A stretch of DNA of 64,000 nucleotides from Flaccisagitta enflata (lineage: Eukaryota; Chaetognatha; Sagittoidea; Aphragmophora). Positions 11,166 through 24,240 of the stretch are shown one piece after another (position 1 is the first letter of the stretch; each line of letters starts with the position of its first letter). The stretch covers positions 25,668,001-25,732,000 of the forward strand of contig OZ231128.1 in the NCBI GenBank assembly GCA_965153355.1. The letters are read 5' to 3'. The notes below the pieces were generated by a model. That model did no database searches, had not been told where the DNA came from, and saw nothing but the letters and a program-made list of their open reading frames with translations. Made by a program: the position numbers and the translations under genes.

Positions 11166-11443
11166 TAGTACAGGAACACATTTTGCAAACTCATTGAAAC
11201 AAGGCTATACTGTCTTTAGCAAAGGTAATGAAAATTTTCATTTAAAAAAGAAAACTTTGATCTAAAAGAAGACGGAAAACTGAAATATTCGCGCTTTAAG
11301 CTGTGCTAATTGGTCTCTATCATCTCCATCAAAACGATCTAATGCGATTTCTATAATACAACCAGGTAAGTCTGAATCATTTCGCTCAGGTTTGTTTTGA
11401 TTGATATTTTAGCATTTTATTGAATGATCAGTAATAATTGCAG

Positions 11444-11647
11444 ATGATTGTATCTCAGATGGGAAATAACCAAAGTGGCGAAGAAGCAGTGCAGGTTGCA
11501 GGGACAGTCGTGGCCGCTGGTGTTGGAGCTGTTCTTGCCATCGGTGGTGGAGTAGCTGGTGTCGCTGTAGCTGGTGTCGCCGTTGGTGCTGCCCTTGTCG
11601 CTGCAGCAATTGAAAACAACCGTCCTCATCCAGGTCGTCGTGATTGA
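11444..11647 (+). CDS. Small Ala/Gly/Val-rich membrane protein candidate
   Basis: A candidate two-exon gene. A good donor (ACCAG|GTAAGT at 11366) is followed 78 bases later by an acceptor (TTGCAG|ATG), so the open frame begins right at the exon start. Two in-frame starts exist, at 11444 and 11459. The second gives MGNNQSGEE, which fits an N-myristoylation consensus. The middle of the 63-68 residue product is a long Val/Ala/Gly-rich hydrophobic stretch that could span a membrane, ending in a charged tail. No family is recognised. The upstream exon would be 5' UTR. Coding status is inferred from splice sites, codon composition and the clean frame; RNA evidence would decide it. Confidence 0.45.
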   Translation: MIVSQMGNNQSGEEAVQVAGTVVAAGVGAVLAIGGGVAGVAVAGVAVGAALVAAAIENNRPHPGRRD

Positions 11648-11734
11648 AGTCGACCCCCATGACTCTATCGTCCCCTTACATCATCCTCTTCATGAATCAA
11701 ACAAGCCCCACAGGCCGACAATCACTCTCTCCGT

Positions 11735-11925
11735 ATTACAATTATAGTCAAGTTATCACATAGTTACATAACTTCGCAATTGTGTAATTACATAATTACA
11801 TGATTACATGATTACATAATTATATAACACCATAATTACATAATTACATGATTACATGACTACGTTACTACATAACTACATATTTACATAATTACATGAT
11901 TACATAATTATAGTAGATGATTGAT
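11735..11925. repeat. ATTACATA-type tandem repeat
   Basis: Degenerate tandem copies of an 8-10 base unit (ACATAATT / GATTACAT) run for about 190 bases downstream of the small membrane-protein frame. Confidence 0.8.
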
Positions 11926-12212
11926 TTATACAATCGATTTTCTGCTTATGACAAAACACCACGGTCACATGTCGCAAAAAAAAATCCTATCACCCGCTCC
12001 CCTAAAACACTATCCTTTCATCCTCCCCTATTTTCTGCTTTTTGTCCACAAATCAAATCTTACGTACGTATTTTCATCGCACAGGAAAAGAAGATGGGGC
12101 ATTTCTTTTGTATGCATAATATCACTAGTACGTTTTCTACGCATGTTGATGTTATGCTTAAATGTGAGTACAAGAAGAGCTAGGTACGGAATCTCAGTTG
12201 TCAAATGACAAA

Positions 12213-12587
12213 ATGGAGGCAGAAGACGGGGAAGAAGCACCCCATGGCCAGGGTGGTAATTATTACAATTATAACAATTGTAAGATAGATAAACAAAACA
12301 TCAGTGGACTTTTACAAAAACAAATTTCTAACCTGAGTGACAAGGTAAATACAAACGCAGCCAATGAAGGCCAAAATGAAACTACAACTACCAGCAATGT
12401 GAATGTCCAACCATCCCTTAGTTCACAGGGAAATGATGGATGTGATGAACTCTTTAGCTGTTCCATCAACAGACGCAATGATCAAATTTTATTCTCTCTT
12501 TGTACACACCAATATGTTTGGTACATATCGGTGGCATTTATTTCTTGTTGCGTAGTTTACTCATTAAAATCAATTCGATTCAATTGA
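12213..12587 (+). CDS. Uncharacterised Asn/Thr-rich protein candidate
   Basis: An open frame of 124 residues from the ATG in AAAATGGAGGCAG. It begins acidic (MEAEDGEE), continues with an Asn/Gln/Thr/Ser-rich low-complexity middle and ends with a hydrophobic segment (YISVAFISCCVVYS) near the C-terminus that could be a membrane anchor. No homologous family is recognised and no flanking splice sites stand out. It lies on the same strand as the small membrane-protein candidate 0.6 kb upstream. It may be an exon of a longer gene or chance; confidence is low. Confidence 0.28.
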   Translation: MEAEDGEEAPHGQGGNYYNYNNCKIDKQNISGLLQKQISNLSDKVNTNAANEGQNETTTTSNVNVQPSLSSQGNDGCDELFSCSINRRNDQILFSLCTHQYVWYISVAFISCCVVYSLKSIRFN

Positions 12588-12717
12588 ATAATACGATTGA
12601 AAGACCGGCTTTTCGAGCTGATTACTGTTTACTGAATACTGTTTTTGATTCATTGATGAAAATGCTAGTTGAGTCAGGGCAACATTGCATTCTAGATAGA
12701 CGTTGAAGGATCGCACA

Positions 12718-13330
12718 CGGTCAGCGGTGTCCGAGTGATCAAGTGAAGACATGGAGTGAGAGCAGGGCATCAGCCCCAAAGGAGGGAAGGTTTTGGCTTG
12801 GGAGCAGACTAGAGTTCTGAAGGTCAAATTTGAGGCCTGGAGGGCAGACTCGAGGCTTGGACGGCAGATTTGAAGCCTGTAGGGCGGATTTGAAGCCTTG
12901 AGAACGAATTTGAAAACTGGAGGGCGAATTTGAAGCCTGCAGGACTAAACTAAGGTCAGGGAAGGCTTATTGAGGGCTTGGAGGACAAAAGGGTACCCTG
13001 AGAGAGTTGATTGGGGTTCTCAATGGCTGTATGGGGGACAGATGGATGGATGGATATACATTTAAACCCTGCTATAACAGATCCAAGAGTAGCGGAAATC
13101 CGCTTATTACGGATCTAAAAACTTGGTCCTTTCATGTTAATTCCTTTTACATTCTATGCTGGCAATAACAGAAATCCACCTATAGTGGACAAAATATGTT
13201 AGTCCCTTGACATCCGTTAAAGCGGGGTTAAACTGTACAGACAGACAAATAGATTAAAAGGACAAACACCTGGAAATTCATCTCTGTGTCCTTTAGGACA
13301 TCGACCCCTTCGGACCGCTGTCCAAAAAGG
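12718..13330 (+). mobile_element. Family B Helentron-like element (degenerate plus-strand copy)
   Basis: The start GGTCAGCGGTGTCCGAG and the end ATCGACCCCTTCGGACCGCT followed by GTCCAAAAA match the family B termini. The core has degenerate 20-base units (GGAGGGCAGATTTGAAGCCT type). A 177 bp TA-flanked MITE is nested at 13059-13235. Confidence 0.6.
13059..13235. mobile_element. Short TA-flanked MITE (pogo/Tc1-like ends)
   Basis: The inverted ends CATTTAAACCCTGCTATAAC and CAGTTTAACCCCGCTTTAAC (right end, complement) are flanked by TA on both sides. Related copies lie at 58783 and 62531. It is non-coding. Confidence 0.65.
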
Positions 13331-13631
13331 TAAAGTTGATGCCTAAGAGAGCTAACTTGAAGCTTGAGAAAGCAGATTCTCATTCTATTCATCAGGATGT
13401 AGGTTTGTGGCCCGGGAAGATAAATATCAGGTTTGAAAGGGTTGATTTTAGGCCGAAAACGCTGATTGATGAGCCGGGCTTTTTAGTAACGCTCAACACT
13501 ATGTTGATTTTATCATCACTAGTTTTTTATCCTTTTTTTCTTCCACTTTTAGTTTTTGCTTTTGCACTCAATTAAAGTTTTGCTTTTAATCTTACGCGTT
13601 AGGATATACTGGCTGTTAATGCTATAATCAG

Positions 13632-16600
13632 CAGGGTGGGCCGTAGGACCCTTATGAAGGCAGATCGGCTACCAACAGTAGGGACTGGCTTCATTCATCA
13701 TAACAACAAGATTTGCCAAGTTTCATGACCATTTGATCGATTTTACTCATGGCCGCCACCCCCCCTAAAATCCCAGCATGAGGGTTGTTGTGGTAAAAAT
13801 TCCATCTTTGGGTCACTTTGGCCTCATAATTAGGCCCCTTCGAATTTAAATTTTGACCTAAAATCCATGAGATTATAAAACTAGAGCTCAAGAGCTAACT
13901 AGTGGTGCAATCCGCATGTTTTTATCTTAATTTGTTATTATTTGAGAGTATTTCAAAGATGAAAGGGTATGAGGGTCAAATTTCAGGTTATTTTCAGTGG
14001 TAATTTTGACATTTTTCACAGATTTGAACATATTTTGGTTTTGGATGGACCAATCTGCATGAAATTGGTGATCAAATTGAAGAGTTTTTGCTGCTCTAGC
14101 TGATGGTAAAAAAAGTTTTGATCGATTTTGCCCTCAATTTTTTTTATTGACTGTAGAAGCAGGTGTAAAAAAGTCGATTTTCTTGAAAATTGAGTAATTT
14201 TGGACAAAAAATTAGACCGCTTCCATCTTTAAAAAAAGACCTAAAATTCATGAGCAAAATAAAGAGCAGCTCAAGAGCTAACTAGTGGTGCAATCGGAAT
14301 GTCAATACGTTTTTGCATTTAGATTTTACAGAACTTTAAAGATCAAAGGGTATGTCAAATTGACCATTTGTGGTCACTTTGGCCGTTTTGGCCTCAATGT
14401 GGGGTCACTTCACTGTAGAATTCGATAGAAAAATCTGTGAGATTATAAAACTAGAGCTCAAGAGCTAACCAGTGGTGCAATCCGCATATTTTTGTCTTAA
14501 TTTGTTAAGATTTTAGAGCATTTCAAAGATGAAAGGGTAGGAAGGTCAAATTGCAGCTTCAATTTCAATGGCGATTATGATACTTTTCACTAATTTCAAT
14601 ATTTCTTGGCTTTGGATGAACCAATCTGCATGAAATTGGTGACCAAACTGAAGAGTTTTTGCTGCTCTAGTAGATGGTAAAAGATTTTTTGATCGATATG
14701 CCCCCCAATTTTTTTTCCTGACCATGGAAGCAGATGCAAAAAGTGGATTTTTTTGAAAATTAGGCCATTTTGGACAACAAATTCGGCTATTTCCAATTCA
14801 ATAATTGACCAAAAATCCATGACCAAAATAAAAAATTGTTCAAGGGCTAACTAGTGGTGCAATCGCCATGTCTTCATGATTTTGAATTTAGATTTGACAG
14901 AATTTAAAAGATTAAAGGGACGGTCAAAATTAGTATGTAAGGCCATTTTGGCCATTTTGGCCATTTTGGCCTCTAATTTGAGTCGCGCTGCTGTAAATAT
15001 CTGACAAAAAATCTATGAGACAATAAAACTAGAGCTCCAGAGCTAGCCAGTGGTGCAACTGACATGATGTTATCTAGATTTGTCTAGATTTGAGAGCATT
15101 TGAAGGATAAGGGAAGATGATGTATTTTGAGGTACATTTTGCCACAGTAATTTTTTCAGTTCACACAATACTCATTGTAAATTTGCTTTGGATGGACCAA
15201 TTTTCATGAAATTGGTGACCAAAATGAAGAGTTTTTGATACTCTAGATGACTGTAGGGAAGTTTTGGATTGATATGTTGCCCAAAAGTGTATAGAGGCTC
15301 TCAAAGTTGTAAAAAAAAAATTAGTGCGATTTTTTAAAATTTTAGGATCAAATAAAAAAGTCATTTCCTATTTGAAAAGTGACTATAAATAAGTGGACGG
15401 ACAGATGAACAGAGAGACAACTGAAGAGACCAACCGACATAGTGTTACTATCACAGACTAACCCCAATCCTAACTCTTCAAGTCTTTCCTTTTATTTATA
15501 ACCTCAATACATTTCTCTTCCAAGAACTTTTGTGACAAAAGTAACAAAATGGGCAAAAAAATACACTATTTAGCACCTGCTTCTACAGTCTCCAAAACAT
15601 TTTGAGGGTCATATCGATCATAGATTTTACAAGAATCAGTTAGAGGATCAAAAAATCTTCAATTTGGTCACCGATTTTATCCATAATTGTCCATCCAAAG
15701 CCAAGATATATCAAAAAATGTAAAAATTGTCAAATTCAAACCCCCAGGTTTATCCGGTAAAATAACCCTCATACCCTTCCATCTTTGAAACGCTCTCAAA
15801 CTTAAACATAAAATGATAGCAACATGCAGATTGCACCACAGGTTAGCTCTTGAGCTCTAGTTTTATAATCTCACAGATTTTTTTATCAATTTCTTCGGCG
15901 AAGTGACCCCAAATTGAGGCCAAAACGCCCAAAGTAACCATAAATGGTCATGTTGACATACCCTTTGATCTTTAAAGTTCTGTAAAATCTAAATGCAAAA
16001 ACATATTGACATGCCAATTGCACCACTAGTTAGCTCTTGAGCAGCTCTTTATTTTGCTTATGGATTTTAAGTCTTTTTTAAAAATGGAAGTGGTCTAAAA
16101 TTTTGTCCAAAATTGCTCTATTTTCAAGAAAATCGACTTTTTTACACCTGCTTCTACAGTCAATAAAAAAAATTAAGGGCAATCGATCCAAAATTCTTTT
16201 ACTATCAGCTAGATCAGCAAAAAATCTTCAATTTGATCACCAATTTCATGCAGATTGGTCCATCTAAAGCCAAAATATGTTCAAATCTGTGAAAAATGTC
16301 AAAATTGGCACTGGAAATAAGCAGCAATTTGACCCACATACCCTTTCATCTTTGAAATGCTCTCAAATCTCAACAAATTGAGATAAAAACATGCAGATTG
16401 CACCACTAGTTAGCTCTTGAGCTCTAGTTTCATAATCTCATGGACTGTAGGTCAAAATTTAAATTCAAAGGGGCCTAATTTTGAGGCCAAAGTGACCCAA
16501 AGTTGGGATTTTAGGGGGGGTGGCGGCCATGAGTAAAATCGACCATATGGTCATGAAACTTGGCAAATCTTGTTGTTATGATGAATGAAGCCAGGCCCTG

Positions 16601-16647
16601 CTGTTGGTAGCCGATCTGCCTTCGTAAGGGTCCTACGGCCCAGTCTG
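13632..16647. mobile_element. hAT-like foldback element, 3.0 kb
   Basis: Inverted termini begin CAG(GGT/ACT)GGGCCGTAGG. An 8-base direct repeat ATAATCAG flanks the element at 13624-13631 and 16648-16655. A CAG-type terminus with an 8-bp duplication points to the hAT superfamily. Both arms, well over 1 kb each, are inverted copies and are built from repeated modules such as TTAGCTCTTGAGCTCTAG. No transposase frame is present, so it is non-autonomous. The same module occurs in the MITE at 21765-22346. Confidence 0.8.
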
Positions 16648-16655
16648 ATAATCAG

Positions 16656-16955
16656 TTGTTGTTGTTGTTAACCGGGGGAGTCTACCCGGGCGTGATGAGC
16701 GTGAATCGGCATCTGATTTTCAGAGAGGCCATGCGATCCACCACATTGGGCCATGCCACTGGATCATATTGTGTAAGACTCCTGCCAATGTCATGTCAAT
16801 GTATCGTCTGCTTCGACCGTAAGGGGAGCTTTTGTTTCAACCGTAGAGACACGCTAAGCTAGCGATACTACGTCTGATGAGGGAACGCAGACGGGGATCA
16901 ATCCCGAGACCTTCGAAACCGAAGGCAAGAGCCGTAACCACTCTGCCACCACGCT
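16656..16955 (-). mobile_element. tRNA-derived SINE
   Basis: On the minus strand the head has box A-like TGGCAGAGTGGTTACGGC and a degenerate box B-like GGTCTCGGGATTGATCCC, as in a tRNA-Leu/Ser-type promoter. The tail ends CCGGTTAACAACAACAACAA on the plus-strand left side. The flanking repeat ATAATCA (16956-16962) matches the sequence left of the neighbouring hAT-like element. So the SINE inserted first and the hAT element later used the SINE's target duplication. Confidence 0.75.
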
Positions 16956-17732
16956 ATAATCAATCTCGGACTTCAATGGAAATAATTCGTATGACTTTTT
17001 TTTTTAAAAAGTAAGGTTACAGGATTTTGAATAGAATTAAAAAATTTTCTATCAATTGCACCCTACTTTTGAAGACCTTTTTTCAAAGAAATATTTTGTA
17101 ATTCTTTTTTTTAAGTTCCTGACGCGCGACACAAAAATTTTTTAAGTTTTTTGAAAAAAGTGAAAATACAAGATTTTTGATCTAGGCAAATCAAACAATT
17201 TCCTATTGATTGCACCCCACTTTTTTTTCAAAAAAAATTCTCAATAAGGGTTTTTTGAGGCCCTTAGGGGCCCCAAAGAAGAAAATAATGATGCATAGTT
17301 AAAGCCAACAGCGAGAGAAATCGAATCTCCGTCGAACAAAACCAAGAACGCCTAGATCAGTGGAGATTTGCGCCTTCAATGACTCTCAACACTTCAGGGG
17401 GCGAGTTTTTTTTTTCAAAACGAGATACGCTTTCAGCCTTAGAAATTTTAAGCTCGTCCCCTAATGATGCACTTGAACTGTCTTATCTTAAATACATAAC
17501 ATTAAATTACATTATTCATGAGAGTTAAAACAACATTGCCTTTAAAATGCATTAGCTGATACTTAAGTTTATTTCTGAATATCATCCGATCAAAATGAAC
17601 TTATTGAGGACACACTAAGAGTATTTAGGCTAAAATTCGCAAAAGTTTTATGACATCCCGGCCTGCCTTAGAAAAAAACATTGGTCCTTGTATAAAAAAA
17701 GAGTGTACTTCAACGTAAACCTTGATAGAAAA
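16956..17732. other. No gene recognised
   Basis: AT-rich sequence with T-runs and a few GGGGCCCC-type motifs. No coding, RNA or clear mobile-element signal was found. Confidence 0.5.
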
Positions 17733-17888
17733 CAAGGCCGGATACACGGCCACCCGTTGCGGATGAGTGGGAAGGGGCGGAAATGCGCGTTTTCCTACTT
17801 TTCGACTCGATCACCTCCACGGACCAACGGACCGACCGACAGACCAATGGACGGACAAAGCCTCTTATAGAGTTGCGTGTCCGCAACT
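17733..17888 (+). mobile_element. Family A element
   Basis: It begins ACAAGGCCGGATACACGGCC and ends in hairpin AGTTGCGTGTCCGCAACT. A 5' TTGCGGA block and ACGG-type tandem units lie between. Confidence 0.8.
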
Positions 17889-18078
17889 AAGAACGAGGCC
17901 GGATACACGGCTACCCCATTCGCGTGCGGGTGGGCATGGGCAGTGATGAAGGAAGGCATTTGGGCAGGCGCAGAGAACTCGGAGAGCTCACAAACGCCGA
18001 AAAAGTGATAATGGGATTAACTGACCGACCGATGACAAATGGACGGAAGAACAGACGGTCAAAACGGGGAAGGGTAGC
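17889..18078 (+). mobile_element. Family A element (degenerate, abutting copy)
   Basis: It starts AACGAGGCCGGATACACGG directly after the preceding copy. It ends near TAGCGTCGTGTAGCACAAAA with a decayed hairpin. Confidence 0.55.
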
Positions 18079-18180
18079 GTCGTGTAGCACAAAAATAAAA
18101 AAAAGACGCTTACTGTATGATCATGGCACATTCTTTTCTGGTCACTCTCACTCTCCCTATCACCCTAAACCTTTTCCCTC

Positions 18181-18338
<158 letters not shown>

Positions 18339-18488
18339 TTCTTTTCCCGCTGTCCAGTTGTACTGTCAAGCCTTTTCAAGCCAGCTAAGACCTTCAAAGT
18401 CCAAAGATGTGCTATGAAGATTCATGAGTTCAGGCGCTTTGCGTAATCCTGTGGTCATGGTTAATGCGTCGTTATAGGGAGCACCTTT

Positions 18489-18489
<1 letters not shown>

Positions 18490-18565
<76 letters not shown>

Positions 18566-18582
18566 TTCTCTCTCTCTCTTTT
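18490..18582. repeat. (CT)n microsatellite
   Basis: A near-perfect CT dinucleotide tract. Confidence 0.95.
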
Positions 18583-18967
18583 TCCGATCAAGTCCGATAA
18601 ATATACTGAGGCTATGGGTGGTCAAGATCCTTTCCGCTCTGGGGAACGTTGCTCAGTCCTTTCATTTCCTTCCTCGTTGGCAACCAAGATTCTCCGCTGA
18701 TGTAACGCTCTAATATAACCATCCATGTTACAAAATCAGCTCCTAATTTGCGAAGCACGACTTAGGGACGATTCGATTTATATTTATTCATTATCTCAGT
18801 CAGAGAGTAAAGTTTAGAGCGGAATAAGAGGTAGGAAGATTGAGATTTGACAAAAGAAGATAACCACAATTCTCAAAGGGATCAAAGATTTTTCTCTTTA
18901 ATCCTATTGCATGACGCTCTTTCTGTCTTTTAAGTAAGATCTGTGTGGAGCTGCGCAACCTCTACGT

Positions 18968-19250
<283 letters not shown>

Positions 19251-19439
19251 TGTGTGGGGGGGGGTATGTGTGCCTGTGTGTACTCATCGTCTGATGGATA
19301 GAGAGAAGAAGAGGGACCAACAACCAGACATACAAAGATGGGGTAAGAGTGCTCAAGAGCGGAAACGTTCACCAGTCACCAAACCCGCCATCAAGCGTTA
19401 CGATCCATTGTTCTGTAACGCGAGTGCAACCATGCGTTT

Positions 19440-20012
<573 letters not shown>

Positions 20013-20289
20013 TTCTTTCCAACTTTCACTGATCCCCTCTCGCTCGTGTACAGATGATGAATTATGACGTAATCAATGAGGTCACGCGCAAGCGCGCTCG
20101 CGTCCCGTCGCAATGACGCGTCCCGCTGCATTGACGATGACGACGCAATAAATATCGAATCATCAAATCAATGAATTGAGGCAAGGCAAGGCCGGTACGA
20201 CAGAAATGACGATACCGTTAAGGGAGGTGTACTTATGAGTTATGAGAGAACAAAGAGTCAAAGTTGGTACGACAGCAACTATGATGCTA

Positions 20290-20883
20290 ACACCCCTGAC
20301 AAAATTAGGCGAACTGAGGTTGAATATCATCTATTTGAGTGTAACAAAGTGATTTGAATGACCGTTTGGGATGTTTCCACATAATCTGGAGTAAATTCCG
20401 TTCACGTTCTGACAAAAAATATTCAATATCCAGGTTTAAAGCCTATTAAAGTCCTTATGACACCATTTTCTGACAGAAGACAGTCCCACTTTGTCCATTA
20501 TTACTAATTTACTTCAAGCACAATTTTATCTGTTTTAGGGGCTGCCCCTGACCATTTTTTGGCCCCAACTTCCTTATAATCATCAAAGTCATTAGTCTCC
20601 ATCACTCCAAGTCAAATGACTTGGGTAGAGACCACGAAAAACAGCTATAAATACGTGCCATCTTCATATAGCAATAATTTGGGGAAAATCAGTTAAAATC
20701 CGATTTGCCAATTCTGACTTTTTACCGTCTCACCCTTCTACCGTTTAACAACTTCACTCTGTTGCACCACTATGTCAAAGTATGATATTTTTGCTATTTC
20801 CATGCCAAATCGTGTAGAGCTGGGGCCAATATTTCACTCTCTAAGGCATATGTTCCCAGTTCGCCTAATTTTGTCAGGGGTGT
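20290..20883. mobile_element. TA-flanked MITE 1
   Basis: 27-base inverted ends beginning ACACCCCTGACAAAATTAGG are flanked by TA at 20288-20289 and 20884-20885. It is inserted within a short tandem block (AGGGAGRTGTACTTATGA units). It is non-coding and Tc1/mariner-like by target site. Confidence 0.8.
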
Positions 20884-20979
20884 TATAAAGGGAGATATAC
20901 TTATGAAAGTTCAGGAGGTGGAAACAAGAGGCAAGGCCGGTATAGTGGAAATTTCTATGCCATGAAGGGAGATGTAATA

Positions 20980-21580
20980 CCGGGTCATCAGCCTGAGATG
21001 CCGGATAATGTTAAGCTTTTACTCTGAGATGCCAAATATCACGGATTTCAAACTGATTTTCTCTTATAGAGTATAGGTTGACGTTTTTTGTATCAAAATT
21101 TCATCAAAATCGGTCAAGTAGTTTAGATTTCACATGTATTTAAGTAAAAAACTTCCTTTTCGCCACTTCTGTTTTTTCATTGGAAAATGGAGGAACAGTC
21201 TTTTTTCCCATTTTCTCATTTTGCAATATTTTGAGCCAGAATCATGAGATTAGTCCTAAATAAAAGATGATTTGACAAATTTTTAAAACTACATCAATTT
21301 TTTTTCACACTAGACCATTCCAGCTCAAAAAGTTGAAAAAAGAGAGAAATTTAAAAATGCTCTCTCTCTCAATTTTTATTGAAAATTCTGCCATTGAGGG
21401 AAAATTAGTTTCTACTTCAAAGACTTGTAAAATCTAAACTACTTAACCGATTCAGATGAAATTTTGATACAAAAAACGTCAATTTATGCTCTTTAAGAGA
21501 CAATCAGTATGAAATCAAGGGTATATGGCATCTCTGAGTAAAAGCTTAACAGAATCCGGCATCTCAGGCTGATGACCCTG
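20980..21580. mobile_element. TA-flanked MITE 2 with long inverted repeats
   Basis: The ends C(C/A)GGGTCATCAGCCTGAGA pair over at least 160 bases with few mismatches. TA flanks lie at 20978-20979 and 21581-21582. It is almost a complete palindrome and has no coding capacity. Confidence 0.8.
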
Positions 21581-21589
21581 TATATACTA

Positions 21590-22396
21590 ACAAAAGATTT
21601 TGGTCATATTTAGCTTGCTTTTGGCTGGATTTTGGCTGAAGTTTGGCAAACAGGGGGGGACGGAGAGGAAGAAATTTTGGCTGGATTTTGGCCGAAATTT
21701 GGCAAACGGAGGGGGGGATGAAAGAAGAAGAAGAAGGAGAAGAAGGAGAAGGAAATTCCCCATACTATCTAGGAAATAAGTTTAGCAGCACCTTTAAAAA
21801 GATATATCTTAACTTCTCGTTAAGATAAATAGACAAAATTTATGAGCATTTTAATCTTCTTTGAAAAATCTAGAATCTGAGCGTAATCTCATCTCTCTGC
21901 TTCAAACCGTTAAAAAATGCCATCAGTTTGAAGTTGATCATGTACTTTCAAAAATAGCGATTTCTTTTTTTCTTTTACCCTTCTATCTTTGAAATACTCT
22001 CAAATTTTACCAAAAAATGATAGAAACATGCAGATTTCCACTTGTTAGCTCTTGAGCTCTAGTTTTATGAACTCATGGATTTTTTGTCAGATTTGTAAAG
22101 AAGAGTAGCTCAATTTTGCCGCCAAAATGACCAAAATCTATTATTTTTACCACAACCACCTACTGTAGTTGCAATAAACAAATTAAGCTTGCGGTTCTAA
22201 AATAGGATTGAAGATTGTTTTTCTCTCTTGTTCTAATTAGTATAAATACAAAAATAACCAAAAACGATCAGGGACTTGTCTTTTTAGCCTATGAGGGGGT
22301 AACATACTATCAAGCTAAAGTGCTGCTAAACTTTTTTCCTAGATAGTACGTGTGGAAGCATAGGTCATCGACCCCTTCGGAGCCGCTGCCCAAAAG
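21590..22396 (+). mobile_element. Family B element split by MITE 3
   Basis: GGAGAAGGAAATTCCCCA (21745-21762) and CGTGTGGAAGCATAGGTCAT with the terminal CCCCTTCGGAGCCGCTGCCC (to 22396) join across the MITE. Together they give the normal family B 3' end. The left boundary is uncertain. Confidence 0.5.
21765..22346. mobile_element. TA-flanked MITE 3
   Basis: The inverted ends begin CTATCTAGGAAATAAGTTTA, with about 27 of 28 bases paired. TA duplications lie at 21763-21764 and 22347-22348. Removing it and one TA restores the family B consensus. The interior carries the TAGCTCTTGAGCTCTAG module seen in the hAT-like element. Confidence 0.82.
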
Positions 22397-23259
22397 TGGA
22401 CATCCCTTTAAACTTTTCTGGACCTAATTTTTTCCCCCAAAACGCTCAGTATGTGTCAAATACAAAACCTTGTGAATCGTAGACTGAATGACCCTTTCTT
22501 TGACTGGATAGTGCTTCTTTACCAGATACAGTGGTCAATCGGCTTTTCCAGCAAGGATACCATTAAGCCCCGGTTTTCAAATGACCAAAAGCGATCCATT
22601 AGCTTAACGCCCGATGCAAAAGCCAAGATCTCGACAAGTTTCTCATTGCAGTACTCATTACAGACCCCATTGCAGACCTCATTCTAGACTTGGGGCGCGT
22701 TTCTAATCATAGACAATCGCGTTTTGAAAGGGCCATTTGGTCGCTCGCTACGTTCGTTCGCTTGTACCGCTTACTCTCCTCACTCGCTGCACAGCGTTCT
22801 GCTTCACTATGCTCCGTTCCTGGGCTCGCTCACTCACTTTGCTCACTCCCTTGTGAGATGGTTGTAATTCATGAATATATGTTCACACTGTAAACGCGTT
22901 CAGCGGGAACAAACGCGTTTTTTGTCGTCACTACAAACACCCCCCTCGTTCTAGACTTGATTCCACGCAAATCGATAATAAGCTAACCCACCCTGTCGCC
23001 AATCGTCTGCTCGACCATCATTAATCTGTCTATTCCGTAACAACGTGTAAGCGCTCCTTCACCTTTCTCTCTCGCTTTTACTCACTCTGTCTTTTAGCCT
23101 TTTCTGCCACTCTCTGTCCTTCTGTCTCTCTGTCTCTCTGTCTCTCTCTCTCTTTAACACTGTGGGCTTTATGAAGAGATCTTTCTCAAAAAAAACTGAA
23201 TGTTTTAACTTACTTTTTTTTGCACAGATCAACCTCATAAGTGTAGTAGATGGCCTAGA
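22397..23259. other. No gene recognised
   Basis: It contains a pyrimidine-rich CGCTCGCTCACT-type stretch (22740-22850) and a short CT run near 23100. No supported gene or element boundaries were found. Confidence 0.5.
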
Positions 23260-24240
23260 GAGCAAAAATATCCAGCTTTGAGGGCCCCAGGGGCCCCTGA
23301 GGGCCCCAAAATGAGGTTTTTGAGGAAATTGAGTGTTTTTTGAGTAGAATCATGACTTTTTTGGGTTGTAAATGGGAAATCTCAACACTTTTAGTGTGAT
23401 GGAAGCCCAAGCAAGCAAAACTTTCAAGTGTCATGGGCCCTAGAGGCCCCTAGGGACCCCAAAATTAGGTTTTTTAACCAATTAGAGCGTTTTTTGCTTA
23501 TAATCTTGGGTTTTTTTCTTCTTTTTAAGAAATTTGAACCTTATTGGAATGAAAGAGGCTCCAGCAGAAACAAATTTTCAGTATCACAGGCCCCAGGGGC
23601 CCCTAGGGACCCCAAAATTAATTTTTTTTTGGTTACAAGAGGGTTTTTTGTATACCATCATGTGTATTTTTGGTTGTATGAAGGAAATTTCAACCTTGTA
23701 CATGTGATAGAGGCCTTACCCAGCAAAATATTTTGTGTTATGGGCCCCAGGGGCCCCTAAGGACCTTAAATGTAGATTTTTTAGGGTTTTTCAGTTTTTT
23801 TTTGTACATAATCTTGGGTTTTTACATTGTATGTTAGAAATTAGATCCTTTTAAGAATGATAGAGGCCGTGGCAAGCAAAACATTTGAGTGTTATGGGCC
23901 CCAGGGGCCCCTGGGGAACTCAAAAGGAGGTACTTTTGGCTGTGAGAGGGCTTTTTTTCATATGATCATTCTATTATGAAAATTTAAACCTTGTTAATGT
24001 GTTAAGAGGCCATAACAAGCAAATCTTTTTAGAGGTATGGGCCCCAGGGTCCCAAAGGAAAGCAAAAAGTAGGTTTTAAGGGTTATTTGAGTGTCTTTAC
24101 TCTTTCTTTTCTTTTTATTGCCAGTTTCTGGTGGAGTTCCACTTTGCAAGTATGAAAGAAGCCCTACTTAAACAAGATATCAGGTGGTATTGGTCCTAGA
24201 GACCCCTAAAGACCTGTTTTATTTTTGCTGTATAGGGGTC
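23260..24240. repeat. About 155-bp satellite-like tandem repeat
   Basis: Six or so diverged units, each carrying GGGCCCCAGGGGCCCCTAGG then CCCCAAAA, recur at about 23275, 23432, 23588, 23740, 23895 and 24038. No long frame is conserved between units. Confidence 0.75.

Noticed and set aside
16656-16955. Possible functional tRNA gene
   Set aside because: Box A and box B-like motifs are present but the tRNA body does not fold as a full cloverleaf and is followed by a SINE body with an AAC tail.
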